Below, piece after piece: positions 42,524 to 52,539 of a stretch of DNA of 64,000 nt (within the stretch, counting starts at the first letter, position 1; each line of letters starts with the position of its first letter). The translations under genes were made by a program, and so were the position numbers. The notes under the pieces were generated by a model. It was not told the origin of the DNA. It worked only from the letters and a program-made list of their open reading frames with translations, and ran no database searches. Source of the stretch: Nucisporomicrobium flavum (lineage in GTDB: Bacteria; Actinomycetota; Actinomycetes; Mycobacteriales; Micromonosporaceae); the NCBI RefSeq assembly GCF_016464385.1, contig NZ_JADMLH010000002.1, positions 529,701-593,700 on the forward strand, in the 5' to 3' direction.

Positions 42524-43794
42524 CGGCGGTGTCGACCGCGACTGCGGAGGAGCTGACCGCGGCCGCGCCGGCCCGGTTCTGGGACCGGCAGCGGCGCCTC
42601 GGCGTCGGTGTGGCCGCGATCGGGCTGCTGGCGACCGTGCTCTTCGGCGCCCTGGCGCCCTCGGAAACGGCCCGGTTCACGCTCAGCGAGGACGCCGCGG
42701 GCGCGGCGCTCTCGATCAACGGGCAGGTCGGCGCGATCGCGTTCGGCGTCATCGCCCTCGGCGCGGGCGCGGTGCTCCTCGCCGGCCTGGCCCGCCGCTA
42801 CCAGACGGGCGTGCTGAGCCTGGGCATCCTTGCCTTCGTCCTGTCCTTCCTGTGCTGGCAGGTCGCCGGCAAGTTCCTGCCGCTCGTCGACACCGTCAGC
42901 GGCACGCTGGAGCTGGCCGTACCGCTGATCCTGGGTGCCCTCGCGGGCGTCCTGGGCGAGCGGTCCGGTGTGGTCAACGTGGCGATCGAGGGCCAGTTCC
43001 TGATGGGCGCGTTCGGTGCCGCCCTGGTCGGCACGATGGCGACCAGCGTCTGGGCCGGCGTGCTGAGCGCCGCGGTCGGCGGCGTGCTCATCGCCGCGAT
43101 CCTCGCCGTGCTGGCGATCCGCTACCTCGTCGACCAGGTCGTGGTCGGCATCGTGCTCAACCTACTGGCGCTGGGTGTGACCGGCTTCCTGTACGAGCGC
43201 CTGATGCAGCCCGACGCACAGTCGTACAACCAGCCGCCGAAGATGCCCGAGTGGCACATCCCCGGCCTCGCGGACATCCCCGTGATCGGCCCGGTGCTGT
43301 TCGACACCAACGCGCTGGTCTGGCTCGCGCTGATCCTCGTGTTCGCGATCCACTTCGGGCTCACCCGCACCCGGTGGGGCCTGCGTACCCGCGCGGTCGG
43401 TGAGCACCCCACCGCGGCGGACACGGTCGGCATCCGGGTACGCGGACTGCGCTACCTCAACGTGCTGCTCGGCGGCGTGATCGCGGGCGCGGGCGGGGCG
43501 TACTTCACGCTGGTGGCCACGGGCAGCTTCAACAAGAACATGACCTCGGGCGCCGGCTTCATCGCGCTCGCGGCGCTGATCTTCGGCCGCTGGACGCCGT
43601 TCGGGGCGCTGGGCGCGGCGCTGTTCTTCGGCTTCGCGCAGAAGCTCGCCACGTACCTCAGCGCGGTCGGCAGCCCGGTGCCCAGCCAGTTCCTCAACAT
43701 GCTGCCGTACCTCGCGACGATCGTGGCGGTGGCCGGGCTCGTCGGCCGGGTACGCGCGCCCGCGGCCGACGGCCAGCCGTACATCAAGAGCTGA
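42520..43794 (+). CDS. Nucleoside ABC transporter permease, NupC/YufQ-like
   Basis: A 424-residue permease, partner of the previous one. It has an extended N-terminal part with extra membrane segments (LGVGVAAIGLLATVLFGAL, INGQVGAIAFGVIALGAGAV) before the conserved core: GTLELAVPLILGALAGVLGE, RSGVVNVAIEGQFLMGAF, GEHPTAADTVGIRVRG, and GAGGAYFTLVATGSF. GTG at 42520 is set by the 4-bp overlap with the previous stop. Cytidine deaminase follows 17 bp later. Confidence 0.93.
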   Translation: MTAVSTATAEELTAAAPARFWDRQRRLGVGVAAIGLLATVLFGALAPSETARFTLSEDAAGAALSINGQVGAIAFGVIALGAGAVLLAGLARRYQTGVLSLGILAFVLSFLCWQVAGKFLPLVDTVSGTLELAVPLILGALAGVLGERSGVVNVAIEGQFLMGAFGAALVGTMATSVWAGVLSAAVGGVLIAAILAVLAIRYLVDQVVVGIVLNLLALGVTGFLYERLMQPDAQSYNQPPKMPEWHIPGLADIPVIGPVLFDTNALVWLALILVFAIHFGLTRTRWGLRTRAVGEHPTAADTVGIRVRGLRYLNVLLGGVIAGAGGAYFTLVATGSFNKNMTSGAGFIALAALIFGRWTPFGALGAALFFGFAQKLATYLSAVGSPVPSQFLNMLPYLATIVAVAGLVGRVRAPAADGQPYIKS

Positions 43795-43811
43795 CGGGGA
43801 GAATCCGCACC

Positions 43812-44528
43812 ATGGAGATCGACTGGGGGTCGCTGCGCGCCGCGGCCATCGAGGCCATGCGGCACGCGTACGCGCCGTACTCCGACTTCCCGGTCGGGGT
43901 GGCCGGGCTCGTCGACGACGGCCGGGTGGTCGTCGGCTGCAACGTCGAGAACGCCTCGTACGGTGTCGGCCTGTGCGCCGAGTGCGGCCTGGTCTCCTCG
44001 CTGCACGCCACCGGCGGAGGCCGGCTCGTCGCGGTCTCGTGCGTCGACGCCAACGGCCTGCCGCTGATGCCGTGCGGGCGCTGCCGCCAGCTGCTGTACG
44101 AGCACGGCGGCCCGGAATGCCTGGTGGAGGCCCTGCCCCGGCCGCTGAAGATGGCCGAGCTGCTGCCCCACGCGTTCGGCCCCGACGACCTGGACAAGGT
44201 CACCGGCCCGGCCGCCGTGCCCGACGTACCGCCGCAGCTCGCCCGCTGGCGTGGCCGCGGCACCGTCTTCGTGCACCCGGATCTCTCCGGCGGCGAGCAG
44301 GTCTGGACGGGTTACTGGGAGCGTTCCGGCGGAAGTTCGCAGGAGAGCGACGCCGAGAAGGGCATCCTCGAGGAGGGGCCCATCTTCCCGAACGCCGCCG
44401 CGGCGGTCACGTGGGGCCTGACGCGCACCTCACGCGTGGTCGTGGTCGACGCCGCGGGCGCGCTGGCGTGGGCCGGCGAAGGGGAGCCCCCCGAAGGCAT
44501 CGGCACCAGGTGGGAGCAACAACCATGA
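43812..44528 (+). CDS. cdd: Cytidine deaminase with extra C-terminal region
   Basis: The first 130 residues are a standard cytidine deaminase: HAYAPYSDFPVGVAGLV, GCNVENASYGVGLCAECGLV with the zinc ligand and catalytic glutamate, and MPCGRCRQLLYEHGG with the other two zinc cysteines. It converts cytidine and deoxycytidine to uridine forms. At 238 residues it is far longer than the usual 130 or so. From about residue 150 an unrecognised segment follows (GTVFVHPDLSGGEQVWTGYW, AAAVTWGLTRTSRVVVV). It lies between the nucleoside importer and thymidine phosphorylase; its stop overlaps the deoA start (ATGA). Confidence 0.92.
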   Translation: MEIDWGSLRAAAIEAMRHAYAPYSDFPVGVAGLVDDGRVVVGCNVENASYGVGLCAECGLVSSLHATGGGRLVAVSCVDANGLPLMPCGRCRQLLYEHGGPECLVEALPRPLKMAELLPHAFGPDDLDKVTGPAAVPDVPPQLARWRGRGTVFVHPDLSGGEQVWTGYWERSGGSSQESDAEKGILEEGPIFPNAAAAVTWGLTRTSRVVVVDAAGALAWAGEGEPPEGIGTRWEQQP

Positions 44529-45844
44529 GCGAGTTCGCGGCCGTCGACGTCATCCGGGCCAAGCGGGACGGGCACGCGCTGTCCGACGCGCAGATCGACT
44601 GGGTCGTCGACGCGTACACGAAGGGCGTCGTCGCCGACGAGCAGATGTCCGCCCTGGCCATGGCCATCCTGCTGCGCGGCATGACGCCCGGCGAGATCGC
44701 CCGGTGGACGGCCGCGATGATCGCCAGCGGCGAGCGGCTCGACCTGTCCGCGGTGTCGCGCCCGACGGTCGACAAGCACTCCACCGGCGGCGTCGGCGAC
44801 AAGATCACGCTTCCGCTGACCCCGCTGGTCGCCGCGTGCGGCGCCGCCGTGCCGCAGCTGTCCGGCCGCGGCCTCGGGCACACCGGCGGCACCCTCGACA
44901 AGCTCGAGTCGGTGCCGGGATGGCGGGCCACGCTGAGCAACGACGAGTTCGTCAGTCAGCTGCGCGACGTGGGCGCGGTCATCTGCGCGGCGGGTGAGGG
45001 CCTGGCCCCGGCCGACCGCAAGCTGTACGCCCTGCGCGACGTGACCGGCACCGTCGAGGCCATCCCGCTGATCGCCAGCTCGATCATGAGCAAGAAGATC
45101 GCCGAGGGCACCGGGGCGCTGGTGCTGGACGTCAAGGTCGGCACGGGCGCGTTCATGAAGGACGAGGACACCGCCCGCGAGCTCGCGCGCACGATGGTGG
45201 AGCTGGGCAAGGCGCACGGTGTCCGTACGGTCGCCCTGCTCACCGACATGAACACCCCGCTGGGCCTGACCGTGGGCAACGCCGTCGAGGTCGAGGAGTC
45301 CCTCGAGGTGCTCGCCGGCGGCGGCCCGGCCGACGTGGTCGAGCTGACCCTCGCGCTGGCCCGCGAGATGCTGGAGGCCGCGGGCATCGACGCCGACCCG
45401 GCGAAGGCGCTGGCGTCCGGTGCCGCGATGGACTCGTGGAAGGCCATGATCCGCGCGCAGGGCGGCGACCCCGGCGCGGCGCTGCCGACCGCCCGGGAGA
45501 CCGAGGTGCTGCGGGCCGAACGCGACGGCGTGGTCGCCTCGATCGACGCGCTGGGCGTGGGCCTGGCGGCCTGGCGGCTCGGTGCGGGTCGCGCGCGCAA
45601 GGAGGATCCGGTCGGCTTCGGCGCCGGCGTGGTGCTCAAGGTGCGGCCGGGCGACGCCGTACGCGCGGGCGACGTGCTGCTCGAGCTGCGTACGGACGAC
45701 CCGGAGCGGATCCCGGCCGCCCGGGCCGACGCGGCCGGCGCCGTCCACGTCGGGCCGGACGCGCCCGCCCATGGCCCTTCCGACCGCCCCACCGCCACCC
45801 ACGAACGGACTGAAGGCCCTCTGTTGATCGACCGCATAGCCTGA
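44525..45844 (+). CDS. deoA: Thymidine phosphorylase
   Basis: DeoA (439 residues) cleaves thymidine and deoxyuridine to base and deoxyribose-1-phosphate. Signatures are SALAMAILLRGMT, STGGVGDKITLPL (phosphate site), SGRGLGHTGGTLDKLES (about residues 117-133), and VGTGAFMKDEDTA. The C-terminal domain (about 340-439) has a 14-residue in-frame insertion, SDRPTATHERTEGP, just before the final LLIDRIA. The start overlaps the cdd stop. Product deoxyribose phosphate would feed deoC at the other end of the window after a mutase step not found here. Confidence 0.94.
   Translation: MSEFAAVDVIRAKRDGHALSDAQIDWVVDAYTKGVVADEQMSALAMAILLRGMTPGEIARWTAAMIASGERLDLSAVSRPTVDKHSTGGVGDKITLPLTPLVAACGAAVPQLSGRGLGHTGGTLDKLESVPGWRATLSNDEFVSQLRDVGAVICAAGEGLAPADRKLYALRDVTGTVEAIPLIASSIMSKKIAEGTGALVLDVKVGTGAFMKDEDTARELARTMVELGKAHGVRTVALLTDMNTPLGLTVGNAVEVEESLEVLAGGGPADVVELTLALAREMLEAAGIDADPAKALASGAAMDSWKAMIRAQGGDPGAALPTARETEVLRAERDGVVASIDALGVGLAAWRLGAGRARKEDPVGFGAGVVLKVRPGDAVRAGDVLLELRTDDPERIPAARADAAGAVHVGPDAPAHGPSDRPTATHERTEGPLLIDRIA
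45773..45820 (+). repeat. 42-bp in-frame insertion in deoA flanked by GGCCCT direct repeats
   Basis: GGCCCT at 45773-45778 recurs at 45815-45820, exactly 42 bp (14 codons) later. The segment between (TCCGACCGCCCCACCGCC onward to GGACTGAA) resembles the insertion at 40010 in the ATPase gene. The direct repeat looks like a target duplication; removing one unit leaves AHGPLLIDRIA. Confidence 0.65.
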
Positions 45845-45850
45845 GTGGTC
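45837..45850 (+). promoter_or_regulatory. Possible leaderless promoter of the DUF4272 gene
   Basis: TAGCCT at 45837-45842, overlapping the deoA stop region, is followed by 8 nt and the ATG at 45851. It could give the DUF4272 gene its own transcript inside the cluster. Confidence 0.4.
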
Positions 45851-46528
45851 ATGAAGGCCGCCCCCGACCCCCGAGCGGTACGCGACGCCAGCCTGGACGA
45901 GCTCGAACGGCTCGCGCTGCCGCTGCCGCCGCAGGCGTTCCCGCTGGTGTGGGAGCCGGGCGACGGCGTGGAGCTGCGGCCCACGGCTGAGCTGGAGGCG
46001 CGCGCGGCGGTGCTGCACGTGGTCGTGGCGCGCTGCTTCGGCATGCCCACCGAGATCGCGATGAGCTGGCTGCTCAAGTCCCAGCTGGTGGATTTCGTCA
46101 CACCCCCGGAGTGGCAGTTCGTGGCCGGCGCCAAGGGCGATCACCGATCGTTCGTGCTGCACCACGACGCGGTGTTCGCGCTGGCCTGGCTGCTGGGGCT
46201 GAGCCGGCACCTCGACCCGACCGCGCCGCCCGAGGAGCGGCTGATGCGGCAGATGCCGGACCTGCCCGGCGGGGAGCTGTTCAACGCCTGGCGGTCCCGG
46301 TCGCTGGTGGCGCCGCGGGACGCGATCGAGGCGGCGGTGCTGCTCGACCTCTACTACTGCCTGGACTGGGCGTTCCAGGAGGCGGAGAAGAACGGCGTAC
46401 GGCCGCCCGGCGAGGTGGACAGCAACGCCATCGGCCAGCGCCGGTGGGCCCTCGAGTGGGCTGTCGTGTTCTCCGGGCCGTACCACGACGAACCGCCCGA
46501 ATGGGAAGAGGTCGACCTGTCGGTCTAG
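45851..46528 (+). CDS. DUF4272 family protein
   Basis: A 225-residue soluble protein whose body matches the DUF4272 pattern: ARAAVLHVVVARCFGMPTE, FVLHHDAVFALAWLLGLSRHL (about residues 98-118), and AVLLDLYYCLDWAFQEAE with a closing RRWALEWAV helix. The function of the family is not known. ATG at 45851 is preferred over GTG at 45845 because of the leaderless promoter pattern. It follows deoA directly. Its stop overlaps the stop of the minus-strand methyltransferase in the sequence CTAG. Confidence 0.8.
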   Translation: MKAAPDPRAVRDASLDELERLALPLPPQAFPLVWEPGDGVELRPTAELEARAAVLHVVVARCFGMPTEIAMSWLLKSQLVDFVTPPEWQFVAGAKGDHRSFVLHHDAVFALAWLLGLSRHLDPTAPPEERLMRQMPDLPGGELFNAWRSRSLVAPRDAIEAAVLLDLYYCLDWAFQEAEKNGVRPPGEVDSNAIGQRRWALEWAVVFSGPYHDEPPEWEEVDLSV

Positions 46529-47328
46529 GCCGCGCGGTAGGAGGTCACGTCAACGGCCGCGGTCACCTCGTGTGGTCCCGCCACGTGCGGCGGCACATGC
46601 CGCGCACTGGGCGTCATGCCGATCAACGTACGGGTCTCGGCCTCCGACAACCGCAGGGTGCGGCTGACCGACTGCACGGACACCACCGCCCAGCCCTCGC
46701 CCAGCGCATCGGCGACCCGGTCGGCCTTGTCCGGATCCACCTTGACGAGCCCGTACGCGTCGACGAGCTCGGCGAGGTGGTCCCGCGCCGGCGTGACCAC
46801 GAGCAGCCGGCCGTCCGGGCGCAGGATCCGGCGGAACTCCGGCCCGTTGCGCGGGGCGAAGACGTTGAGCACGACACTCGCCGAGGCGTCGGCGAGGGGG
46901 AGCGGCCGCCAGAGGTCGGCGAGCGCGGCAGCGGCTCGCGGGTGCGCCCGGGCCGCCCGTCGCAGGGCCGGCTTGGAGACGTCGAGGCCCAGCCCCGGCA
47001 GTTCCGGGAGGGCGTCGAGGACGTGGGCTAGGTAGCGGCCGGTGCCCGTACCCGCGTCGACGACCAGGCCGTCGTCCGCGCGTACCGTTGCGGCCAGTGC
47101 CTGCGCGATGAAGTCGTAGTGGCCTTCCGTCAGGAAGGTCTCCCGGTCGGCGACCATGTCGGCGCTGTCGCCCGGATGCGGCGACCGGCCCGCCGTCAGG
47201 TTGACGTAGCCCTGCCGAGCGATGTCGAAGGAGTGCCCGCGGGAGCACCGCAGCGCCCGTTCGTCCCCCCGGGCGAGTGGTCCACCGCACACCGGGCACC
47301 GCAGGTACGGCAATGCGCCGTCGATCAT
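46525..47328 (-). CDS. RlmA-like 23S rRNA (guanine-N1) methyltransferase
   Basis: A 267-residue protein with an N-terminal zinc ribbon (CPVCGG, then LRCSRGHSFD) and a Rossmann methyltransferase domain (LVVDAGTGTGRYLAHVLD, about residues 91-108). This combination is typical of RlmA(I)/RlmA(II) enzymes that methylate G745 or G748 of 23S rRNA; RlmA(II)/TlrB confers tylosin resistance. Which position it modifies cannot be told here. ATG at 47328 follows GGAGG closely. It is divergent from add with only 26 bp between starts. Confidence 0.82.
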   Translation of the reverse strand: MIDGALPYLRCPVCGGPLARGDERALRCSRGHSFDIARQGYVNLTAGRSPHPGDSADMVADRETFLTEGHYDFIAQALAATVRADDGLVVDAGTGTGRYLAHVLDALPELPGLGLDVSKPALRRAARAHPRAAAALADLWRPLPLADASASVVLNVFAPRNGPEFRRILRPDGRLLVVTPARDHLAELVDAYGLVKVDPDKADRVADALGEGWAVVSVQSVSRTLRLSEAETRTLIGMTPSARHVPPHVAGPHEVTAAVDVTSYRAA

Positions 47329-47342
47329 CTCCTCCGCCCCTC

Positions 47343-47354
47343 TAACATCTGCTG
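47343..47354 (+). promoter_or_regulatory. Leaderless promoter of add
   Basis: TAACAT at 47343-47348 is followed by 6 nt and the add ATG at 47355, with no ribosome binding site. The divergent methyltransferase gene starts only 26 bp away, so this element lies within the short shared control region. Confidence 0.55.
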
Positions 47355-48422
47355 ATGGCTGCCATCTCCCTCGCCGACATCGTGAAGGCCCCGAAGGCCC
47401 TGCTCCACGACCACCTCGACGGCGGGTTGCGGCCCGCGACGATCGTCGAGCTGGCGGACGCCGTCGGGCACGAGCTGCCCGAGACCGATCCGGAGCGGCT
47501 GCGGGAGTGGTTCGTCGCGTCGGCGGACTCCGGGTCGCTGGAACGCTACCTGGAGACGTTCGCGCACACGGTGGCGGTGATGCAGACCGAGGAGGGCCTG
47601 CACCGGGTCGCCAAGGAGTGTGCGCTCGACCTGGCCGCCGACGGCGTCGTCTACGCGGAGGTCCGCTACGCGCCGGAGCAGCACCTCGAGCGGGGCCTGA
47701 GCCTCGACCAGGTCGTCGACGCGGTGGAGGCCGGCTTCCGGGACGGGTGCGCCGAGGCGGCCGCGCGGGGCACCACGATCCGCATCGGCACGCTGCTGAC
47801 CGCGATGCGGCACGCCGCGCGCTCGCAGGAGATCGCCGAGCTGGCCGTGCGCTACCGCGACTCCGGGGTGGTCGGGTTCGACATCGCCGGTGCCGAGGCC
47901 GGCTTCCCGCCCACCCGGCACCTGGACGCGTTCGAGTACCTGCAGCGGGAGAACTTCCACTTCACCATCCACGCGGGCGAGGCGTTCGGGCTGCCGTCGA
48001 TCTGGCAGGCGATCCAGTGGTGCGGCGCGGACCGGCTCGGCCACGGCGTACGCATCGTCGACGACATCACGGCCGGGAAGCTGGGGCGGCTGGCGTCGTA
48101 CGTCCGCGACAAGCGCATCCCGCTGGAGCTGTGCCCCTCGTCCAACGTGCAGACCGGCGCCGTGGAGTCGATCGGCGACCACCCCATCGGGCTCCTGCGC
48201 GACCTCCGCTTCCGGGTCACGGTCAACACCGACAACCGGTTGATGAGCGGAACCTCCATGTCGCGGGAGATGGCGTTGCTGGTCGAGGCCTTCGGCTGGG
48301 GCTGGAGTGAACTGCAGTGGCTGACGATCAACGCGATGAAGTCGGCGTTCATCCCGTACGACGAGCGGCTGGCGATCATCCTTGACGTGATCAAGCCGGC
48401 GTACGCGAAGTTGGTAGCCTGA
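47355..48422 (+). CDS. add: Adenosine deaminase
   Basis: A 355-residue adenosine deaminase, which converts (deoxy)adenosine to inosine. Zinc and catalytic motifs are [12 protein letters not shown] (HxH, about residues 15-26), [10 protein letters not shown] (His and catalytic Glu, about 205-214), RLGHGVRI, and NTDNRLMSG with the late aspartate. It completes the nucleoside salvage set of this region. Transcription appears leaderless. A short hairpin lies in the spacer after it. Confidence 0.94.
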   Translation: MAAISLADIVKAPKALLHDHLDGGLRPATIVELADAVGHELPETDPERLREWFVASADSGSLERYLETFAHTVAVMQTEEGLHRVAKECALDLAADGVVYAEVRYAPEQHLERGLSLDQVVDAVEAGFRDGCAEAAARGTTIRIGTLLTAMRHAARSQEIAELAVRYRDSGVVGFDIAGAEAGFPPTRHLDAFEYLQRENFHFTIHAGEAFGLPSIWQAIQWCGADRLGHGVRIVDDITAGKLGRLASYVRDKRIPLELCPSSNVQTGAVESIGDHPIGLLRDLRFRVTVNTDNRLMSGTSMSREMALLVEAFGWGWSELQWLTINAMKSAFIPYDERLAIILDVIKPAYAKLVA

Positions 48423-48867
48423 AGTCCGTTTTCAACGGGCATGAACGACACGTCCGTACTTTCGTCGACCCGAACTACCGATTCGGTCAGGGGCCTCGAC
48501 CGTTCGGTCAGTCTCCTCTCTACAAAAGCTGCATAATCCGGCATCTTGCCTTGCCGTCCGCTCCCGTGCGAGCCATCGTCTGTGCTGCCCGGATCGAGCT
48601 GGATCCGGGCAGATCGGCACGCGCGGGGACACCGCGACGCCGACGGAATCGAGTGACCGTGAGAGATGCGCCCCTATACGAGCAGTGATGACCGACCGGC
48701 GATGGCGGCGTCTTCGGACGCGACTTCGCATCACACAAACGGTCCGGGTCAGGCTGCTCTTTCTCTTTGACACTCGTCGTGATGGAATCTCGGGGGCCCG
48801 ACCCGGTGTGTCGGCCGTGCGGTGCCCGGTGATCCGAAGGCCGGGTCCGAAACAGGAGGACGGTGAC
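48423..48867. other. Spacer between add and cvnA
   Basis: The 445 bp hold no credible gene. Near the start CCGTT-TTC-AACGG (48427-48439) is a weak hairpin. CTGCCCGGAT/ATCCGGGCAG (48585-48594 with 48603-48612) is a perfect 10-bp stem that may end the add transcript. A TTGACA-like box lies near 48756, but no matching -10 was found. The unusually long, less repetitive upstream region may be a conservon control region. Confidence 0.55.
48585..48612. terminator. Hairpin between add and cvnA
   Basis: A perfect 10-bp stem with an 8-nt loop, without a T run. It could be a U-poor terminator for add or a protein-binding palindrome ahead of the conservon. Confidence 0.45.
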
Positions 48868-51800
48868 GTGAGCAAGCGCCCCAAGACGGCGAACGCGGTC
48901 ATGTCGCGTCTCCGCCGGCCGGCCGGTCGGCTGCGGGATCTGCCGATCTGGTCGAAGCTCGGGCTCATCATGCTCGTGCCCACCCTGGCGACGATCATCG
49001 TCGGTACCAGCGGCCTGATCGACCACATCGACGAGGCGAGCAACGCCGAGCGCGCACGCACGCTGGCCGTGCTGTCGCAGGCCGCCGGTGGACTCGTCGA
49101 CCACCTGCAGAACGAGCGCGCGTACGGCGTGATGATCGCGACCACCAAGCCCGACACGCCGGACCGCCAGGCGGCGACCCAGGCGTACAACGCCGAGCAC
49201 CCCAAGGTCGACGCGGCCAAGCTGCCGTACGCCCAGCAGAAGGCCGCCCTCGACGAGGTGCCCGACCAGGTCGCCACCCTGCTGTCGCGGCTCAACTTCA
49301 ACCTCGAAGAGCTGCCCTCCACGCGGAGCCAGACGGCCAACGGCCAGTTCAACCCCAAGGAGGTCGACAGCGCGTACAGCGTCGTGATCAACGACCTGCT
49401 GAACGTGCGCGACGCCTCCGCGCAGCTCGCCCAGGACACCGAGCTCAGCGACCGGCTGCGCGTGGTCGCCGCCGTCGCCCGGGCCAAGGACTACATCTCC
49501 CGCCAGCGCGACGTCGGCCACCGGGTGCTCGGCGAGGGCCGGCTCACCCCCGACCTGCGCCGCGAGCTCCTGCTCACCGACACCGGTTACACGATCGCCG
49601 ACTCGTCGATGCGCCAGGTGGCCACCAACGAGGACAAGGCGCTCTTCGACCGGGTCGTCAAGGGCCCCGCCAAGCGCGCCGCGACCAACCTGACCGGCCC
49701 GCTGGCCGCGCTGGGCGCCGACAACATCACCGCCATCCCGTTCGACCGCACCAAGTGGGAAAGCGCGATGGTCGGCTACAACGGCCTGTTCCGCACGGTC
49801 GAGACCGACCTCGACCAGCAGATCGTGGCCCAGGCCACCGACATCCGCGACCGCGTGCAGCGCCAGGTGTTCATCGAGACCAGCGTCCTGCTGGGCATGC
49901 TCCTGCTCGCCATCGTCTTCGCGTGGATCGTGGCCCGGTCGATGGCCCGCTCGCTGCGCGAGCTGCGCCAGGGCGCCCTGAACGTCGCCCAGTTCGGCCT
50001 GCCCCAGGCGGTCGAGCGGCTGCGTGATCCGGCGCTGACCGGCTCGCTGACCCCGGCGCAGGTGGCCGACCAGGTCGCCGAGCCGCTGCCGGTGCGCAGC
50101 CGGGACGAGTTCGGGCAGGTGACCGAGGCGTTCAACGCGGTTCACCTGGAAGCCGTCCGCACCGCGGCCGAGCAGGCCGCCCTGCGGTCCTCCGTCGCGA
50201 CCATGTTCGTCAACCTCGCCCGTCGTTCGCAGATCCTGGTCGACCGGCTCATCGGTCACCTGGACCGGCTGGAGCGCGGCGAGGAGGACCCGGACCGCCT
50301 GGCCGAGCTCTTCCAGCTCGACCACCTCGCGACCCGGATGCGCCGTAACGACGAGAACCTGCTCGTTCTCGCCGGCGCCGACTCCACCCGCGTGCAGCGC
50401 GAGCCGGCCGCCCTGATCGACGTGCTGCGTGCGGCGCAGTCCGAGGTCGAGCACTACACCCGCATCGAGTTCGGCATGATCGACCGGGACATCGAGGTGT
50501 CCGCTCACGCGGTCAACGACATGGTCCACCTGGTCGCCGAGCTCTTCGACAACGCGACCGCGTTCTCGCCGCCGAACTCGCACGTCGTGGTCGAGGCGCG
50601 CCGCCTCGGCGACGGCGCGGTGCTCTCGGTCGAGGACCGCGGCATCGGCATCAGCCGCGAGCAGCTGCGTGACCTCAACGAGCGGCTCGCCAACCCGCCC
50701 ATGGTGGATGTCGCCGTCTCCCGGATGATGGGCCTCGTCGTGGTCGCCCGCCTGGCCAACCGGCACGGCGTCAAGGTCGAGCTGCGACCCGCCGACACGG
50801 AGCGGGGCACGGTCGCCGACGTCGGCCTGCCGACCAGTGTCATGGTGACGGGCGGCTCGGCCGGCCGGCTGCCGGGCAGCGCCACCCCCACGTCGTTCGG
50901 CGGCGTCGACCACCGCAACGTCCACACCGAGCCGCCGCTGGCGCTCGAGAGCGGCGGTCGCGGCGGCTACCAGGGCGGACGCCCGTTCGACCCGAACCCG
51001 CCGATGCCCACCGGTGGCATGCTCGGCACGGGCGCGGGCCGCTCGGTCCCGGCCTGGTCCGACCTGACCGGCGCGCCGTCCAACGGCTTCGAGCCGGCGA
51101 ACGGCTTCGGCGGCCCGTCCAACGGCTTCGGCGGCGGTGCCAACGGTTTCGGTGGCGGCGGCGCCAACGGGTTCAGCAACGGCTCCACCGGTGCCAACGG
51201 CTTCCACGGCCCGCGCAGCAACGAGCCGATCCCGCCGCTGCCCCAGTCCGGCCCGCAGGGCTTCGCCGGCAACGACGGGCTCCCGCAGCGCCGCAACGGC
51301 GACGGTCCCCGGCCCGAGGACACGGGCGCCTTCGGGCACACCATCCCGCGCCAGCTGCCGCCCAGCCCCGAGACGCCGAGCCGGTCGCCGTTCGTGCCGC
51401 CGGTCTCCGCGCCCCCGGTCCCGCCGGTCTCCGCGCCGCCGGTGCCGTCCGCCCCGCCGTACGGTGGTGGCCGGCCGGTGTCGTCGCCGCCCGTCTCCGG
51501 CCCGCCCACCTCGGCGCCGCCGAACACGAACCGCCCGCAGTCGGCCCCGCCGAACGCCGGCCGTCCGCAGTCGGCACCGCCCGCGTCCCCGCCGGCCTGG
51601 CCGCCGGTCTCGGGAGAGCGTGACAACGGCACCCCGCACGTCCCGGAGAGCCTCGCGGCCGCCCTGGACATGACCGCGGAGCTGCCGCGGTACCGCCCGG
51701 AGCGGTCCGGCCCCGGCCCGCAGCCGCAGGTCGCGCCGCCCACGAACCCGCAGAACGCCACGCCGCCGAGCGAGGCCGAGCGGTCCGCCAAGGCCGCCGC

Positions 51801-52539
51801 GGCCGCGCACGAGGCGGCTGCCCAGCAGGCAGCTGCCGCGCAGGCGACCGCCGCCGCGCAGATCGCCGCCGCACAGGCGGCGGCGCGTCAGCGGGCCAAC
51901 GGCGACGGGCAGTCGCAGTTCGCGGACGAGACGATGGAGCTGCCGATCTTCCGGGAGCTCGAGTCGGCCTGGTTCACCACCGCCCGGCCCAGCGAGCCGC
52001 GGACGACCGAGCCGAAGCCGTCGGCCGCGTCCAGCTCCGCGCCGGACGCCGACGTGGTGACCACCCAGCGCTTCTCCACGGGGGAGCCGGCCCGCCAGCC
52101 CGGCGTGCCGCAGCAGGCTCCCTCGCCGGAGACCCGCATCGACCGCGACCCCGCCACGGTGGGTGCGGTCGCGGCGAACGGCTCGGCGGCGAACGGCTCG
52201 GCCGGTGTGAACGGCACGGCCGACGGCAGCACAGGCAGCCCCTGGCAGACCGCGGCCGACGAGGGCTGGCAGGCAGCCCGCAAGGCCGCCGAGATGCCGG
52301 TGGAGACGACGACGACGGCCGGTCTGCCGCGCCGTACGCCGATGGCACAGCTCGTTCCTGGTGGTGTGGACCGGGCCGAGACCTCCGTCCAACGCCGCAC
52401 CCCCGAGGCGGTTCGCGGGCTGTTGTCCGCGTACCACCGCGGGGTGCAGCGGGGTCGCACGAAGGATCAATCGACCAACCCGGAGGAGACTCCGGGAGGG
52501 CAGCAGTCCTCGCAGGCTGGCAAGGAGCATGAGGCATGA
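48868..52539 (+). CDS. cvnA: Conservon sensor histidine kinase-like protein
   Basis: A 1223-residue membrane sensor. Order: short basic N-terminus; membrane segment about 31-50; extracytoplasmic nitrate/nitrite-sensing-like domain (to about 335); second segment ([18 protein letters not shown]) with HAMP; a helical region with [12 protein letters not shown] (candidate phosphoacceptor His); and a HATPase domain with [14 protein letters not shown] and [11 protein letters not shown] (about 550-600). A Gly/Asn then Pro-rich disordered stretch (about 690-980) follows, then a conserved tail ([34 protein letters not shown]). It heads the conservon, a signalling unit described in Streptomyces. GTG at 48868 follows AGGAGG. 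Its stop overlaps cvnB. Confidence 0.92.
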   Translation: MSKRPKTANAVMSRLRRPAGRLRDLPIWSKLGLIMLVPTLATIIVGTSGLIDHIDEASNAERARTLAVLSQAAGGLVDHLQNERAYGVMIATTKPDTPDRQAATQAYNAEHPKVDAAKLPYAQQKAALDEVPDQVATLLSRLNFNLEELPSTRSQTANGQFNPKEVDSAYSVVINDLLNVRDASAQLAQDTELSDRLRVVAAVARAKDYISRQRDVGHRVLGEGRLTPDLRRELLLTDTGYTIADSSMRQVATNEDKALFDRVVKGPAKRAATNLTGPLAALGADNITAIPFDRTKWESAMVGYNGLFRTVETDLDQQIVAQATDIRDRVQRQVFIETSVLLGMLLLAIVFAWIVARSMARSLRELRQGALNVAQFGLPQAVERLRDPALTGSLTPAQVADQVAEPLPVRSRDEFGQVTEAFNAVHLEAVRTAAEQAALRSSVATMFVNLARRSQILVDRLIGHLDRLERGEEDPDRLAELFQLDHLATRMRRNDENLLVLAGADSTRVQREPAALIDVLRAAQSEVEHYTRIEFGMIDRDIEVSAHAVNDMVHLVAELFDNATAFSPPNSHVVVEARRLGDGAVLSVEDRGIGISREQLRDLNERLANPPMVDVAVSRMMGLVVVARLANRHGVKVELRPADTERGTVADVGLPTSVMVTGGSAGRLPGSATPTSFGGVDHRNVHTEPPLALESGGRGGYQGGRPFDPNPPMPTGGMLGTGAGRSVPAWSDLTGAPSNGFEPANGFGGPSNGFGGGANGFGGGGANGFSNGSTGANGFHGPRSNEPIPPLPQSGPQGFAGNDGLPQRRNGDGPRPEDTGAFGHTIPRQLPPSPETPSRSPFVPPVSAPPVPPVSAPPVPSAPPYGGGRPVSSPPVSGPPTSAPPNTNRPQSAPPNAGRPQSAPPASPPAWPPVSGERDNGTPHVPESLAAALDMTAELPRYRPERSGPGPQPQVAPPTNPQNATPPSEAERSAKAAAAAHEAAAQQAAAAQATAAAQIAAAQAAARQRANGDGQSQFADETMELPIFRELESAWFTTARPSEPRTTEPKPSAASSSAPDADVVTTQRFSTGEPARQPGVPQQAPSPETRIDRDPATVGAVAANGSAANGSAGVNGTADGSTGSPWQTAADEGWQAARKAAEMPVETTTTAGLPRRTPMAQLVPGGVDRAETSVQRRTPEAVRGLLSAYHRGVQRGRTKDQSTNPEETPGGQQSSQAGKEHEA

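Noticed and set aside
44312..46486. Minus-strand open frame of about 720 codons over deoA
   Set aside because: Composition is Arg/Gly/His-rich and unlike any protein; deoA and its neighbours are clear on the plus strand.
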